Assembly (NCBI RefSeq): GCF_014284305.1
Contig: NZ_JACOFW010000001.1
Location: 419,511 to 483,510 of the forward strand
DNA length: 64,000 nt
Direction: 5' to 3'
Source: Affinundibacterium seohonense
Lineage (GTDB): Bacteria > Pseudomonadota > Gammaproteobacteria > Burkholderiales > Burkholderiaceae_D
In this document: positions 21,101-29,581 of the stretch, in pieces
Position numbering within the stretch: the first letter of the stretch is position 1
Layout of the letters: each line of letters begins with the position of its first letter
The notes under the pieces: generated by a model
The model's input: only the letters and a program-made list of their open reading frames with translations
What the model was told of the DNA's origin: nothing
Databases searched by the model: none
Made by a program: the position numbers and the translations under genes

Positions 21101-23259
21101 TTTTGCAAACGCAGTTGCTCAGCTTGTAGCAATTGCTGACGAACAAGTTTAGACTCTTTCTCTTTTTCCTGACGAGCAAACAGCATTTGCGCATGCTCAC
21201 GATCTGCCTTGGCGCGCGCCAAAACTTGCTCTGCGGCCTCGCGTTCCGCCTCGAGTTTTTCTTGATTCGCGATAGCCGCATTGCGTTCTGCCTCAATGCG
21301 CAATTGTTCAGCCTTAGTCATCTCAACAACCTGACGTGCTTTTAATAAGGCTAATGCGGCCGCTTTGCGTTGCAATTCTGCCTGCACCTGCCCCTGCGCG
21401 ATGGCCTGGCGCTCAGCTTCTGTACTCGCCTCTAATGCTTGCTGATGTTGTCGTTCCAATTCTTCTTTTTTTGCCGCCAATGCGATTGCCGCTTCCTCAG
21501 CTTGCAGACGTGCTGCTGCTGCTGACTCTGCATCCTTTTCGCTTGCAAGCTTTTCTTGCGACGCTTGGAGTAATCTTTCAGCTGACTCCGCACGACGCAT
21601 CTCTACAGCGAGTTTTTCCTGAATTAGTTCAAGAGCTTTGCCTTCTGCCTCGACACGCGCTTGCTGGGTTTCCAATAGGACTTGAGAATCCTGATTTTTT
21701 TGGATCGCGATCATTGCCAATTGCTGGCCTAATTTGACATTCTCTACCGCGTTTTCTAGTGTGATTTTCTCTGCAACGACTTTAGTTTCTTGCGCTATCC
21801 GGATCGCTTGTTGCGCCTGGTGTTGCATACTCAAAACCTCTGCCTGAGTTTCTTCAACTTTAGCAATCGTTTCAGCTTCTGCTTTTACTTTTTGTTCAAC
21901 CAGCACCTTTGCTTGTATGGCCTTCGCAGCACGCTGTTCAGCTTCAGCGCGCATTTTCTCCGCTTTCGCCAATTCAATCACGCTTTTGGCTTTGGAATTT
22001 GCAGCTTGATTTGCTTGCTTCAAATATTCCGTTTGCAGAGCAATTGCCGCGAGTGCTTTTTGTTCAGCGTCGGCTTTTTCTCTAGCCAATTGCACGGCTT
22101 CTCGCTCTAAAGCGGCCTTCTCTTTGGCATATTTTTCGGCACGCTCTTCTTCTTCACGGCGTTGTTTAGCAACCTGCGTGGCTTCCAACTCTGCTTGGCG
22201 ACGACGTTTCGCTTCTTCATTGGCTTGTTCTTCTGCTTCCAAACGAGCACGCGCATTCGCATCGGCGTACTGTTCGGTTTCGACTCGCATCAGCGCTTTC
22301 GTTTGTAATTCTTTTTCCGCTTCTATGCGTGATTCGGTTGCATACCGGATTTTTCCTTCAGCTTCGCTGCGTGCTAAAGCCGCTTCTGCTGCAATTTTCT
22401 CGGCTTGTTCGCGGCGATTTGCCGCCGCAAGTAAGGCTTCTTCCGCCTGCAAACGTAATTGAATAGCATCAGCAGCACGTTTTTCGGAATCAACTCGCGC
22501 TTGGGCAATTGCCTCGTATTCCTTCTCCAACACGGCGCGACCTCGCGCCTCTTCACGGGCGCGAATTTCCAGAGGAGTACGACTTAACGACACTTCCAAG
22601 GCTATTGCTTCCGCCTGATCACGTTCACGACTGATTTGTTGCGATTCATTTCGCACTTTTGCCAATCGTTCTGCATTCAGACGCGCTTCGCGATCTTGCC
22701 GTTCGCGTTCTCTGGCTTGCTCGGCAATTCGCGCATCCACTCTGGCGCGTTCTATCGCTTCTTGTTTTGCCGCATAGGAAGCTGCTGCGCGTTCGGCAGC
22801 CCATTGTTTGGCATTCTCAGCTTCAGTAGCGAGCTGCTCCGCATCGATTTTCGCTTTGAAATTAAGTTGCGTATCAATCTTAATTTGTTCTATCACCAGC
22901 TTCTTTGCTGCTTGCTCATTTTTGTAGCGCAAGCCAGCTTGATATTTCGCCTCTTCTTTCAGGAAACCATGCTCTTCAGAATCAGCATGTGCATCAGGCG
23001 CCAAGTGATTCGTCGCCCCTGAAACTAATAATGTCGGAGCGGGCTTGCTTGCTGCCTCCTGCACTGGCGTTGACGCTTCCTCTGCCTGCGCTTCTACACG
23101 GGCAATTGCCGCGCGAATACCTTTAATATCGATACGAGGATGTGCAGCCAGACTTTCATCATTAACCATATCGAGCGCATAACTATGTGCGTCGTCAACA
23201 GCATCCAAAGCCATTGCGCCCATAGAGAGTCGGTTGAGTATCATTTGATTGTCGTTCAT
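18136..23259 (-). CDS. Giant 14-residue-repeat coiled-coil protein with C-terminal membrane anchor
   Basis: A 1707-residue protein I cannot assign to a known family. Residues 1-60 are a non-repetitive head (MNDNQMILNRLSMGAMALDA...). Residues about 60-138 are a linker. Residues about 139-1579 are an almost unbroken run of 14-residue units of the type xAExxxxxAxxxRL, rich in Ala, Glu, Gln, Arg and Leu, predicted to be one very long helix or coiled coil. A Pro-containing break (ASPIPVEPNVFSP) and basic NKRRSLR precede one membrane segment near residues 1632-1652. A tail of about 55 residues follows. The KRR before the segment predicts a cytoplasmic N-terminus and a periplasmic tail. I chose the ATG at 23259 because GAGG lies six bases upstream; the open frame runs 12 codons further. 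A structural, tethering or scaffold role is an inference. TolA, SMC and crescentin were considered, and none fits the length plus anchor arrangement. Confidence 0.8.
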   Translation of the reverse strand: MNDNQMILNRLSMGAMALDAVDDAHSYALDMVNDESLAAHPRIDIKGIRAAIARVEAQAEEASTPVQEAASKPAPTLLVSGATNHLAPDAHADSEEHGFLKEEAKYQAGLRYKNEQAAKKLVIEQIKIDTQLNFKAKIDAEQLATEAENAKQWAAERAAASYAAKQEAIERARVDARIAEQARERERQDREARLNAERLAKVRNESQQISRERDQAEAIALEVSLSRTPLEIRAREEARGRAVLEKEYEAIAQARVDSEKRAADAIQLRLQAEEALLAAANRREQAEKIAAEAALARSEAEGKIRYATESRIEAEKELQTKALMRVETEQYADANARARLEAEEQANEEAKRRRQAELEATQVAKQRREEEERAEKYAKEKAALEREAVQLAREKADAEQKALAAIALQTEYLKQANQAANSKAKSVIELAKAEKMRAEAEQRAAKAIQAKVLVEQKVKAEAETIAKVEETQAEVLSMQHQAQQAIRIAQETKVVAEKITLENAVENVKLGQQLAMIAIQKNQDSQVLLETQQARVEAEGKALELIQEKLAVEMRRAESAERLLQASQEKLASEKDAESAAAARLQAEEAAIALAAKKEELERQHQQALEASTEAERQAIAQGQVQAELQRKAAALALLKARQVVEMTKAEQLRIEAERNAAIANQEKLEAEREAAEQVLARAKADREHAQMLFARQEKEKESKLVRQQLLQAEQLRLQKMTEHAQLQRQTADVAKSKANEAVELTRLMRQREQEELRKLALIEEKKAIEQQLIAEIQAKSEAEKNEIQLNQERLAAEQKIRSALEEKAQAEQELLAQAEEKIQLEQQIKEATELRAKRACELAEIEKTKLQAQQTALKTLEEITNLEQQQKQAALLELQLQQQRVEQERKATADAEEKLVLEKQNAKLAEERAQAEMNAKLFEQDKLQQEQELHTKAHAYADLQDHARQVLIQKKQRISELEKTAQARYAADQALLLTTNEKLAIEQTTLVTLAQKQEAEQQALKNAIINEELAATAQQDGRRALDKELALHEALAANAEAQNVFARIMQQRVDEELELHRLHEERITQEMQALEALACSQLAEKTALDEAIRRQAIEQEKLSLAVQRQKQDEHARIELEKLNAEELNYLALAEKEGIARQQASASLEQKNQSLKIALAVAEEHARTESELNAEIQQKIEDERRAMLALNERLRLETMLATAERQRAEEEELAAQIIQEKFATENALLLTSREHAEAQKTALSLVDSRLAQALALKQFEEQRIAAENQELQLLAQKTVAEQLLAEETQKRIDAEQAYLAECERRLCAEQEAKIAMQNRLAAENEAKVLAQQQAELDTTAAVMAQENANQSLRAQQMQMNRLELEADVARQVAAQLAADEELSALHLATLRDIELKLEAETMLIEESKRRAELEAQTLVQAQTRLEAERRAIDNEYAKFEMELALTLAANAKSEQDLVQTDTMLKNRDQQAELAQLEQDNAETEKRIARLLAEQIIDAQAVRQTNAERLQREQEAQALMQERMQQEQTALTLANQKCAQEQELIEQSKVLETTLQQVVSSQKEASIALQQQAESEKQAAEELTKQLLDRLTLEQGNHQQWCDRAKEVLQASPIPVEPNVFSPVNKRRSLRSPVLFSVLMSIGMVGAASWGMLQAQTSNAADVDKISTGKTNMKTTRSDALTDATAQEKLQMTYQLKKEDDEPTAKVM
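18523..22845 (-). repeat. About 100 tandem degenerate 42-bp (14-residue) coding units
   Basis: Within the giant gene the protein can be cut into successive 14-mers with Ala and Glu at positions 2-3 and Arg/Lys plus Leu/Ala at positions 13-14. Examples are QAEEALLAAANRRE, QAEKIAAEAALARS, EAEGKIRYATESRI and DAEQAYLAECERRL. Twenty-two such units run without a gap from residue 271. The phase then slips by seven residues (residues 579-585) and continues for another 25 or so. The slip is half a unit and keeps a heptad register. The DNA units are diverged, so the array is old or under amino-acid-level selection. Confidence 0.85.
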
Positions 23260-23312
23260 TGCACACCTCATCGTTGAGTGATGATAAATTCCCAAGTGGT
23301 GGGATTTATATA

Positions 23313-23328
23313 GCTTGAATTATCAAGC
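23313..23328. repeat. Small inverted repeat upstream of the giant gene
   Basis: GCTTGA/TCAAGC (6-bp arms, 4-nt spacer) lies 54 bp before the giant gene's ATG, next to a TATATAAA-like stretch on the minus strand. It could be an operator or part of the promoter. The 276-bp gap to the divergent aminotransferase gene shows no other feature. Confidence 0.35.
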
Positions 23329-23535
23329 AATCGCTTAAAAACGAAGCGTGAAGAAGAATGAGAAAAAGCCTGCAATTCCGCCCTTTGTGTTGAAACTAGG
23401 AAAGACGGTCTAATGCATAGTGAAAACGTTATGAGCTTATAGTCAGATTATCTAAGTTGCAGATATCTCGATACCGAAACTACAAGTAAAATCGTCGGCT
23501 TCTTCGCTAACACAACAATCAAATCATCGACACCT

Positions 23536-24702
23536 ATGGAAATCAATCAATCGCATTTAATTGAGTCTAAATTACCCGAAGTCAAAACGACAATTTTCTC
23601 AAGCATGTCGGCCTTGGCACAACAGCACCAAGCTATCAATTTGGGGCAAGGGTTTCCGGATTTTGATTGTGACCCACAACTGATTAACTACGTTCATCGG
23701 GCAATGACAGCTGGCCAAAATCAATACCCACCTATGCCAGGGACGCAGATATTGCGTCAAGAGATTGCTTCTAAAGTTAGCGCGCTTTATCAAGCCCACT
23801 ACGACGCCGAGACGGAAATCACAATCACGGCAGGGGCCACCCAAGCGATCATGACGAGCATACTGGCGTGTGTACACTCAGGTGATGAAGTCATTGTGAT
23901 TGAACCTGCTTATGACAGCTACATTCCAACAATCCAACTTGCCGGGGGTATTCCGGTGCTTGTGGGAATGCGCTTTGAAGACAATCGATTTTCAATTGAT
24001 TGGGATTTGCTCGCCTCAAAAATTAGTTCAAAAACCAGACTCATAATCATTAACTCGCCACATAATCCAACGGGAATGACACTGTGCAAAGCTGATTTAG
24101 ACACCTTGGCGGCCATTATTCGCGATACAAAAATTCTACTAATATCAGATGAAGTCTATGAACACATGGTATTTGACGGTCAGTCACACCAATCGGTCGC
24201 CTCGCATCATGCATTAGCGCAACGTAGCTTCATTATTTCTAGCTTTGGGAAAACTTACCATGTCACAGGCTGGAAAGTCGGCTACGTTTTGGCGCCCAAG
24301 TTGATGAGCACTGAATTTCGCAAAATTCATCAATTCAATGTGTTTACAGTAAACACGCCTATGCAAGTGGGGATCGCGCATTTTATGCAAGATCACCAGC
24401 ACCACTTAAATTTATCCCGTTTTTATCAACAAAAGCGGGATTATTTCCGGGAGGCTTTAGCCAACTCAAAATTCCGACTATTACCTTGCGAAGGAACTTA
24501 CTTCCAATGTGTGGATTATTCGGCGATTTCGAATCAATCGGAGCTTGATTTCGCAACTTGGCTCACCAAAGAAGTCGGTGTTGCCGCAATTCCGGTATCT
24601 GCTTTTTATCGTGAGCAAAAACAAAATAAACTAGTGCGTTTTTGCTTCGCGAAGCAATCGAACACCTTAATAAATGCGCTACAGCGTCTACAACAAATCT
24701 AA
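23536..24702 (+). CDS. PLP-dependent aminotransferase, methionine aminotransferase (YbdL) type
   Basis: A 388-residue fold-type I aminotransferase. The PLP-binding lysine is K239 in SSFGKTYHVTGWKVGY, with the phosphate/ring contacts NSPHNPTG (residues 173-180) and SDEVYEH (204-210). The opening INLGQGFPDFDCDPQLI and the YPPMPGTQ loop match the YbdL/kynurenine-aminotransferase-like group, which prefers Met, Phe and other hydrophobic amino acids. It may serve methionine salvage or amino-acid turnover. The ATG at 23536 follows a CACCT sequence rather than a clear ribosome site. It is divergent from the giant gene and monocistronic. Confidence 0.85.
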   Translation: MEINQSHLIESKLPEVKTTIFSSMSALAQQHQAINLGQGFPDFDCDPQLINYVHRAMTAGQNQYPPMPGTQILRQEIASKVSALYQAHYDAETEITITAGATQAIMTSILACVHSGDEVIVIEPAYDSYIPTIQLAGGIPVLVGMRFEDNRFSIDWDLLASKISSKTRLIIINSPHNPTGMTLCKADLDTLAAIIRDTKILLISDEVYEHMVFDGQSHQSVASHHALAQRSFIISSFGKTYHVTGWKVGYVLAPKLMSTEFRKIHQFNVFTVNTPMQVGIAHFMQDHQHHLNLSRFYQQKRDYFREALANSKFRLLPCEGTYFQCVDYSAISNQSELDFATWLTKEVGVAAIPVSAFYREQKQNKLVRFCFAKQSNTLINALQRLQQI

Positions 24703-24768
24703 GGAAGTACAAAAACGTCAATGATCTAAGCAGAAAATTAGAATCTCAGAGATTGTTGTTATTCGCCA

Positions 24769-25164
24769 TTATTGAAGCGCCTGATTCATCATGTTTTTTG
24801 TTTTATCTGCACGAGTACGCCGCAAAAATGATTTGGCATCAATACTAATTGCCCGCAGAATGTCTTGTAATTCGCGTCGTTTCAGCCTAACTTCCTGCAA
24901 ACAAGAATTGGTAAAGAAATGATCAAGGCAGGCAGATTCGCGTTCCTCTAACTGCATTTGCAATTTATTTTGCACAGCATCAAGTTTGCTAAGTGCCAAT
25001 TCCGCCAACTGCGCAGAAGAAATGCCACCTTTTGCAAATTCTTTCTGTAAAGCGAATACATCTGGCTCAACTGTTAATTTTCTAGCCTCATTTGCATACA
25101 CAAGAGAGGCCGACATCAAGGTGATAAAGCCTAGCAATAACGAGAAAAAGCATCTTTTAATCAT
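24769..25164 (-). CDS. Hypothetical small secreted protein after zapE
   Basis: A 131-residue protein of unknown function with a signal peptide (MIKRCFFSLLLGFITLMSASLVYA). The mature part contains two cysteines about 10 residues apart (ESACLDHFFTNSCLQEVRLKRRELQD) that could form a disulfide, and a basic C-terminus. I chose the ATG at 25164. The open frame begins with a TTG overlapping the zapE stop, and the true start is 8 bp after it, so the gene is likely co-transcribed with zapE. It was considered as part of zapE by readthrough and rejected because of the intact signal peptide. Confidence 0.65.
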   Translation of the reverse strand: MIKRCFFSLLLGFITLMSASLVYANEARKLTVEPDVFALQKEFAKGGISSAQLAELALSKLDAVQNKLQMQLEERESACLDHFFTNSCLQEVRLKRRELQDILRAISIDAKSFLRRTRADKTKNMMNQALQ

Positions 25165-25172
25165 ATAATTTA

Positions 25173-26282
25173 TCAAGTTTTGCCTGTTTCCAACATCGCT
25201 ACGATTTCTCTCTGATCTGCATCCATATAGTCTTGTGATTGCATTTCGATGATGCGCGAGACCGTACGATGAAACTCATTTGATAAAGTTCCTTGCATGT
25301 ACAGCAATTCCGGTGCGACCTCTGCAGACATAATCAATTTCACTTTATTATCGTAGAAAACATCAATTAACCAAGTAAAGCGCCGTGCCTCTGATGACAT
25401 GCCGGCAGACATTTGCGGAATCGACGATAAAATAACGGTATGAAATCGACTCGCAATTTCTAGATAATCATTTTGCGAACGCGGACCGCCACACAGGGTA
25501 GCAAAATCAAACCAAATCGTTGTCCCCGCGCGGCGCAGGGCTTTTAGGCGACGTCCTTCGATATCAACGTGCTGGTCTTCTTCCTTCGTCTCAGCCAGAC
25601 GAGTGAAAGCCTCGCGTAGTTGTCGATCCGTATCGGCACCTAGCGGAGTTAAATACACTTCAACCTGTTCCAAGGCACGTTTTCGATAATCATTGCCTGA
25701 GTCCACATTCAGCACATCCATGCGTTCCTTAATCAAAGCGATGGTTGGCAGCATACGATCACGATGTAAGCCATCAGGATAGAGTGTGTCTGGCTGATAG
25801 TTCGAGGTCATGACAAAAGAGACCCCATTATCAAACAAAGCTTTCATTAAGTTATATAGGAGCATGGCATCAGCCACATCCGAAACATGAAACTCATCAA
25901 AACAGATCAAACGATATTTCTTAGCAATGCGTGCAGCCACTTCATCTAATGGATCAGCAACACCCTTGAGTTCGTCTAATTCTCGGTGTACCGCGCGCAT
26001 AAACTCATGAAAATGCAAACGTGTTTTTCGTACAACTGGCACAACTGAATAAAAGCTATCCATCAAAAATGATTTACCCCGTCCGACACCACCCCACATG
26101 TAAACACCACGCGGCACTTCAGGGCGACTAATTAGCCGAACTAGTCGATTTGAACGCTTAGATTTATATGCCACCCAATCGTCATAGGATTGTTGCAGCC
26201 TGTCCACTGCACGTTTTTGCGCAGCGTCTACTTGAAAACCACGCTGGTCGATTGCTTCTTGATAAAACTGATGAACGTTCAT
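25173..26282 (-). CDS. zapE: Cell division ATPase ZapE (AFG1-like)
   Basis: A 369-residue AAA-type ATPase of the ZapE/Afg1 family, which in E. coli binds FtsZ at the division ring and in mitochondria helps degrade respiratory-chain subunits. Walker A is GGVGRGKSFLMDSF, Walker B is LICFDEFHVSDVADAM, and the sensor region MTSNYQPDTLYPDGLHRDRMLP is typical. The start is the ATG at 26282 (MNVHQFYQEAIDQRG), the usual betaproteobacterial N-terminus; the open frame extends 24 codons further without similarity. It follows the odh-lpd genes, an association often seen in Burkholderiales. A terminator between lpd and zapE suggests its own promoter. Confidence 0.9.
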   Translation of the reverse strand: MNVHQFYQEAIDQRGFQVDAAQKRAVDRLQQSYDDWVAYKSKRSNRLVRLISRPEVPRGVYMWGGVGRGKSFLMDSFYSVVPVVRKTRLHFHEFMRAVHRELDELKGVADPLDEVAARIAKKYRLICFDEFHVSDVADAMLLYNLMKALFDNGVSFVMTSNYQPDTLYPDGLHRDRMLPTIALIKERMDVLNVDSGNDYRKRALEQVEVYLTPLGADTDRQLREAFTRLAETKEEDQHVDIEGRRLKALRRAGTTIWFDFATLCGGPRSQNDYLEIASRFHTVILSSIPQMSAGMSSEARRFTWLIDVFYDNKVKLIMSAEVAPELLYMQGTLSNEFHRTVSRIIEMQSQDYMDADQREIVAMLETGKT

Positions 26283-26335
26283 GCTTGGGCTATGGTGATC
26301 GGTAGAATACTCAATTGGGGTGGCTACAAACTTAA

Positions 26336-26369
26336 AAGCGGAATAGATGATCAAAAATCTATTCCGCTT
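26336..26369 (-). terminator. Terminator after lpd
   Basis: A 13-bp stem AAGCGGAATAGAT/ATCTATTCCGCTT (26336-26348 with 26357-26369) is followed by T-rich sequence on the minus strand, 27 bp after the lpd stop. It ends the odhAB-pspC-lpd transcripts. Confidence 0.85.
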
Positions 26370-26395
26370 CTTGCTTAGAACTTTGAACTTAGCGA

Positions 26396-27823
26396 TTAAA
26401 AGTTCAGGGAACGTTTGTCTACCGCAAGTGCTGCTTCTTTAGTTGCTTCAGATAATGAGGGATGTGCATGGCAGATGCGTGCAATATCTTCGGCAGATGC
26501 ACGGAATTCCATCGCCACTACCGCTTCAGAAATCAATTCAGACGCCATCGGGCCTACGATGTGTACGCCCAAGATTTCATCTGTCGTTGCATCAGCTAAG
26601 AATTTGACCATACCAGAAGTATCTCCCAATGCACGCGCACGACCATTCGCCATGAATGGGAAAGTACCCGCTTTGTACGCGACACCATCAGCCTTCAATT
26701 GTTGCTCTGTACGACCAACCCAAGCGATTTCTGGCGAGGTATAGATTACCCAAGGAATCGTGTTGAAATTCACATGACCATGCTGGCCAGCGATACGCTC
26801 CGCCACAGCAACGCCCTCTTCTTCTGCTTTGTGTGCGAGCATAGGGCCACGCACAACGTCGCCAACTGCCCATACATTTGGCAAGTTCGTTTTGCAATCG
26901 CCATCGACCGCGATAAAACCGCGTTCATCCAAAGCTAAGCCAACCGCTTCAGCATTCAAACCGTTGGTGTTTGGCGTACGACCGATAGAGATAATCAGTT
27001 TATCAAAAACAGCTTTGTGCTCAGCACCTTTGTCGTCCGTGTAATTGACTGTGACATCACTTGCACCTTTAACGATTTCACCGATCTTAACGCCGAGGTT
27101 GATAGACAAACCTTGCTTCACAAATAATTTATGCGCTTCCTTAGCGATTTGCTCATCGACTGCACCGAGGAAAGTTGGCAATGCTTCCAATACGGTGACT
27201 TCCGCACCGCAACGACGCCATACGCTACCCATTTCTAGGCCGATAACACCAGCGCCGATTACGCCTAATTTCTTAGGTACTGTACCAATTTTCAATGCAC
27301 CATCATTCGATAAAATCAATTCTTCATCAAACGCTGCCCCTGGCAATGCACGTGCATTCGAACCAGTTGCCACAACAATGTGCTTACCAGTGATGGTTTC
27401 TTCAGTCTTACCTGCAACTTTGATTTCGTAACCAGCGTCAGCCGCCTTAACGAAAGAACCGTGACCGTGGAAGAAAGTGACTTTATTCTTTTTAAACAGA
27501 TAAATGATGCCATCGTTATTTTGCTTAACGATAGTGTCTTTGCGCTTTAGCATTTTTGCGACATCTAATTCCAAACCACTAACGCTGATGCCATGATCCG
27601 CAAATGCGTGGCCAGCGTGTTCGTAATGTTCAGAAGATTGCAATAAGGCTTTTGATGGGATGCAACCTACGTTGGTGCAAGTACCACCGGGTGCTGGTCC
27701 ACCCTTGTCATTCGTCCATGCATCGATACATGCTGTAGAAAAACCCAATTGTGCCGCACGAATTGCAGCGATATAACCGCCAGGACCGCCGCCGATCACG
27801 ACGACATCAAATTGTTTGCTCAT
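26396..27823 (-). CDS. lpd: Dihydrolipoyl dehydrogenase (E3)
   Basis: A 475-residue flavoprotein that reoxidises dihydrolipoamide in 2-oxo-acid dehydrogenase complexes. The redox-active pair is C49/C54 in [16 protein letters not shown]. The FAD-binding GGGPGG lies at residues 11-16, an NAD motif [10 protein letters not shown] follows, and the C-terminal HAHPSLSEA carries the active-site His and Glu of the partner subunit. Its place after odhA and odhB assigns it to the 2-oxoglutarate dehydrogenase complex, though E3 is often shared. AAGGTAAG precedes the ATG. It has its own upstream hairpin, so it may be transcribed partly alone. Confidence 0.95.
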   Translation of the reverse strand: MSKQFDVVVIGGGPGGYIAAIRAAQLGFSTACIDAWTNDKGGPAPGGTCTNVGCIPSKALLQSSEHYEHAGHAFADHGISVSGLELDVAKMLKRKDTIVKQNNDGIIYLFKKNKVTFFHGHGSFVKAADAGYEIKVAGKTEETITGKHIVVATGSNARALPGAAFDEELILSNDGALKIGTVPKKLGVIGAGVIGLEMGSVWRRCGAEVTVLEALPTFLGAVDEQIAKEAHKLFVKQGLSINLGVKIGEIVKGASDVTVNYTDDKGAEHKAVFDKLIISIGRTPNTNGLNAEAVGLALDERGFIAVDGDCKTNLPNVWAVGDVVRGPMLAHKAEEEGVAVAERIAGQHGHVNFNTIPWVIYTSPEIAWVGRTEQQLKADGVAYKAGTFPFMANGRARALGDTSGMVKFLADATTDEILGVHIVGPMASELISEAVVAMEFRASAEDIARICHAHPSLSEATKEAALAVDKRSLNF

Positions 27824-27868
27824 AGTCTTACCTTGCCAGGTTTACTGAATTAAAAATAAATGAAAAAT

Positions 27869-27907
27869 GAGCGCAGCAATGAATCGTAAAGACTCTCGTC
27901 TGCGCTC
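27869..27907 (-). terminator. Terminator between the PspC gene and lpd
   Basis: GAGCGCAG/CTGCGCTC stem (27869-27876 with 27900-27907) with T-rich sequence after it on the minus strand (ATTTTTCATT). It would attenuate transcription from odhAB-pspC into lpd. Confidence 0.65.
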
Positions 27908-27922
27908 AAAATTTTTGTTGAG

Positions 27923-28261
27923 TTATGCTTCCTCTGGAATAAAAATCCAGGCCAACAAATACGCGACAACACCGAAACCAAAACATGCGACAAACAGGAA
28001 AAACATCAGGCGCCAGATCCAGGTTTCCATCCCTGTGAATTTACCCAAACCGCCACAAACGCCACCTAGCCACTGATCGGTTTTGGAGCGACGCAATTGA
28101 TTTAGATGCGCGAATGGATTTTCCCCATTAGCACCGGCTTGCGAGGCATTGGCATTCAGTGATGAAAGTAACTTCTCTTTGGCCTGAGCGAATTCTGCAT
28201 CAGTCAGTGCGCCCGACTGATGCAATTCGTGCAGACGTTTAATTTCGTCAGCAATATTCAT
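27923..28261 (-). CDS. SHOCT-PspC domain membrane protein
   Basis: A 112-residue protein. Residues 1-32 form a SHOCT helix hairpin (IADEIKRLHELHQSGALTDAEFAQAKEKLL), residues about 33-57 are a linker, and residues about 58-112 are a PspC domain (KTDQWLGGVCGGLGKFTGMETWIWRLMF, then a hydrophobic segment). PspC proteins sense membrane stress, and in E. coli PspC activates the phage-shock regulon with PspB. No pspA, pspB or pspF gene is nearby. It lies between odhB and lpd on the same strand, 27 bp after odhB, which is an unexpected place for a stress gene. Whether it acts on the complex or is only co-expressed is unknown. Confidence 0.82.
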   Translation of the reverse strand: MNIADEIKRLHELHQSGALTDAEFAQAKEKLLSSLNANASQAGANGENPFAHLNQLRRSKTDQWLGGVCGGLGKFTGMETWIWRLMFFLFVACFGFGVVAYLLAWIFIPEEA

Positions 28262-28288
28262 ATTTTGGTGTGATAGTAATTGTTAAAA

Positions 28289-29554
28289 TTACAGATCCAA
28301 CAACAAACGAGCTGGATCTTCCAGTGCTTCTTTCATTGCGACCAAACCTAACACTGCTTCACGACCGTCGATGATACGGTGATCGTAAGACATCGCCAGA
28401 TAGTTCATTGGGCGAATCACGATTTGACCATTTTCAACCACTGCGCGGTCTTTAGTCGCATGTACGCCCAAGATAGCAGATTGTGGTGGATTGATAATCG
28501 GTGTCGACAACATCGAACCGAAAGTACCGCCATTGGAAATGGAGAAAGTACCGCCAGTTAAATCATCCAAAGTCAACTTACCGTCTTTCGCTTTCGCACC
28601 GAATTCGCCAATTTTCTTTTCAATTTCAGCGATAGACATTTGATCAGCATTACGCAAGATTGGCACTACCAAACCGCGTGGAGAACCGACGGCGATACCA
28701 ATGTCGAAATAACCGTGGTACACGATGTCATTGCCATCGACGGATGCGTTGATGATTGGGTATTTCTTCAACGCAGCAACAGCGGCTTTAACGAAGAAAG
28801 ACATAAAGCCCAATTTCACGCCGTGTTCTTTTTCGAATTTGTCTTTGTACTTGTTACGCAAGTCCATCACTGGCGCCATATTGACTTCATTGAAAGTCGT
28901 CAAAATCGCGTTAGTGGACTGTGATTGCACCAAACGTTCAGCGATACGTGCACGCAAACGGCTCATAGGAACGCGTTCTTCTGGACGATCACCGAGGTTT
29001 GCAACTGCAGGTGCAGAAACCTGTTGCAATGCTGGTTTTGCAGCTACCGGAGCAGCTAAAGGCGCGACTGCTGGCGCGGCTTTATTCGCCACCGCAGCTA
29101 AAGCATCACCCTTAGTTACACGACCGTCTTTACCCGTGCCATCGATCGCACCAGCAGACATATTATTCTCAGCCAAGATTTTTGCTGCGGCTGGCATCGC
29201 TATGCCTGCTGCTGAATTCGCTGCAGCAGAGCTACTTGTTGCGGCCGCAGCGGCCACCGGTGCGGCTACTGCCGCAGCTGCTGCTGGAGCACTTGCGACT
29301 GCGCCAGCAGATGCTTCTGTATCCAACATTGCGATGACTTGACCTGCAACAACTGTGCTGCCATCACCGCTAATAATTTGCGTAATAACGCCCGCTGCAG
29401 GCGCAGGTAATTCCAAAACTACCTTGTCGGTTTCTACGTCCACCAGATTCTCATCGCGTGTGACTGCTTCACCCACTTTTTTATGCCAAGTCAGCAAGGT
29501 CGCTTCTGCGACAGATTCAGATAACTGAGGAACTTTTACTTCGATAATTGCCAT
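28289..29554 (-). CDS. odhB: Dihydrolipoyllysine succinyltransferase (E2 of 2-oxoglutarate dehydrogenase)
   Basis: A 421-residue acyltransferase. The lipoyl domain at residues 1-80 carries the lipoylated Lys44 in [10 protein letters not shown] very Ala/Pro-rich linker follows (residues about 85-125), then the E1/E3-binding domain ([30 protein letters not shown]) and the catalytic domain ending in [14 protein letters not shown] with the active His and Asp. It moves the succinyl group to CoA. GGAGAAAAAAC precedes the ATG. The upstream gene is odhA and the downstream neighbour is the PspC gene. The alternative symbol is sucB. Confidence 0.96.
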   Translation of the reverse strand: MAIIEVKVPQLSESVAEATLLTWHKKVGEAVTRDENLVDVETDKVVLELPAPAAGVITQIISGDGSTVVAGQVIAMLDTEASAGAVASAPAAAAAVAAPVAAAAATSSSAAANSAAGIAMPAAAKILAENNMSAGAIDGTGKDGRVTKGDALAAVANKAAPAVAPLAAPVAAKPALQQVSAPAVANLGDRPEERVPMSRLRARIAERLVQSQSTNAILTTFNEVNMAPVMDLRNKYKDKFEKEHGVKLGFMSFFVKAAVAALKKYPIINASVDGNDIVYHGYFDIGIAVGSPRGLVVPILRNADQMSIAEIEKKIGEFGAKAKDGKLTLDDLTGGTFSISNGGTFGSMLSTPIINPPQSAILGVHATKDRAVVENGQIVIRPMNYLAMSYDHRIIDGREAVLGLVAMKEALEDPARLLLDL

Positions 29555-29581
29555 GTTTTTTCTCCGTGTAGGATGTCTAAT

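Noticed and set aside
20322..22462. Many plus-strand open frames inside the giant gene
   Set aside because: The repetitive Ala/Glu/Gln/Lys codons leave antisense frames free of stops. None has a ribosome site or a protein pattern other than low-complexity Cys/Ser/Leu runs.
18523..22845. CRISPR array or tandem DNA satellite
   Set aside because: The period is coding (42 bp), the units are diverged in DNA and conserved in protein pattern, and there are no identical repeats with unique spacers.
28725..29342. 205-residue Ala-rich plus-strand open frame
   Set aside because: It is the mirror of the Ala/Pro-rich linker of odhB; the biased codons keep the opposite frame open.
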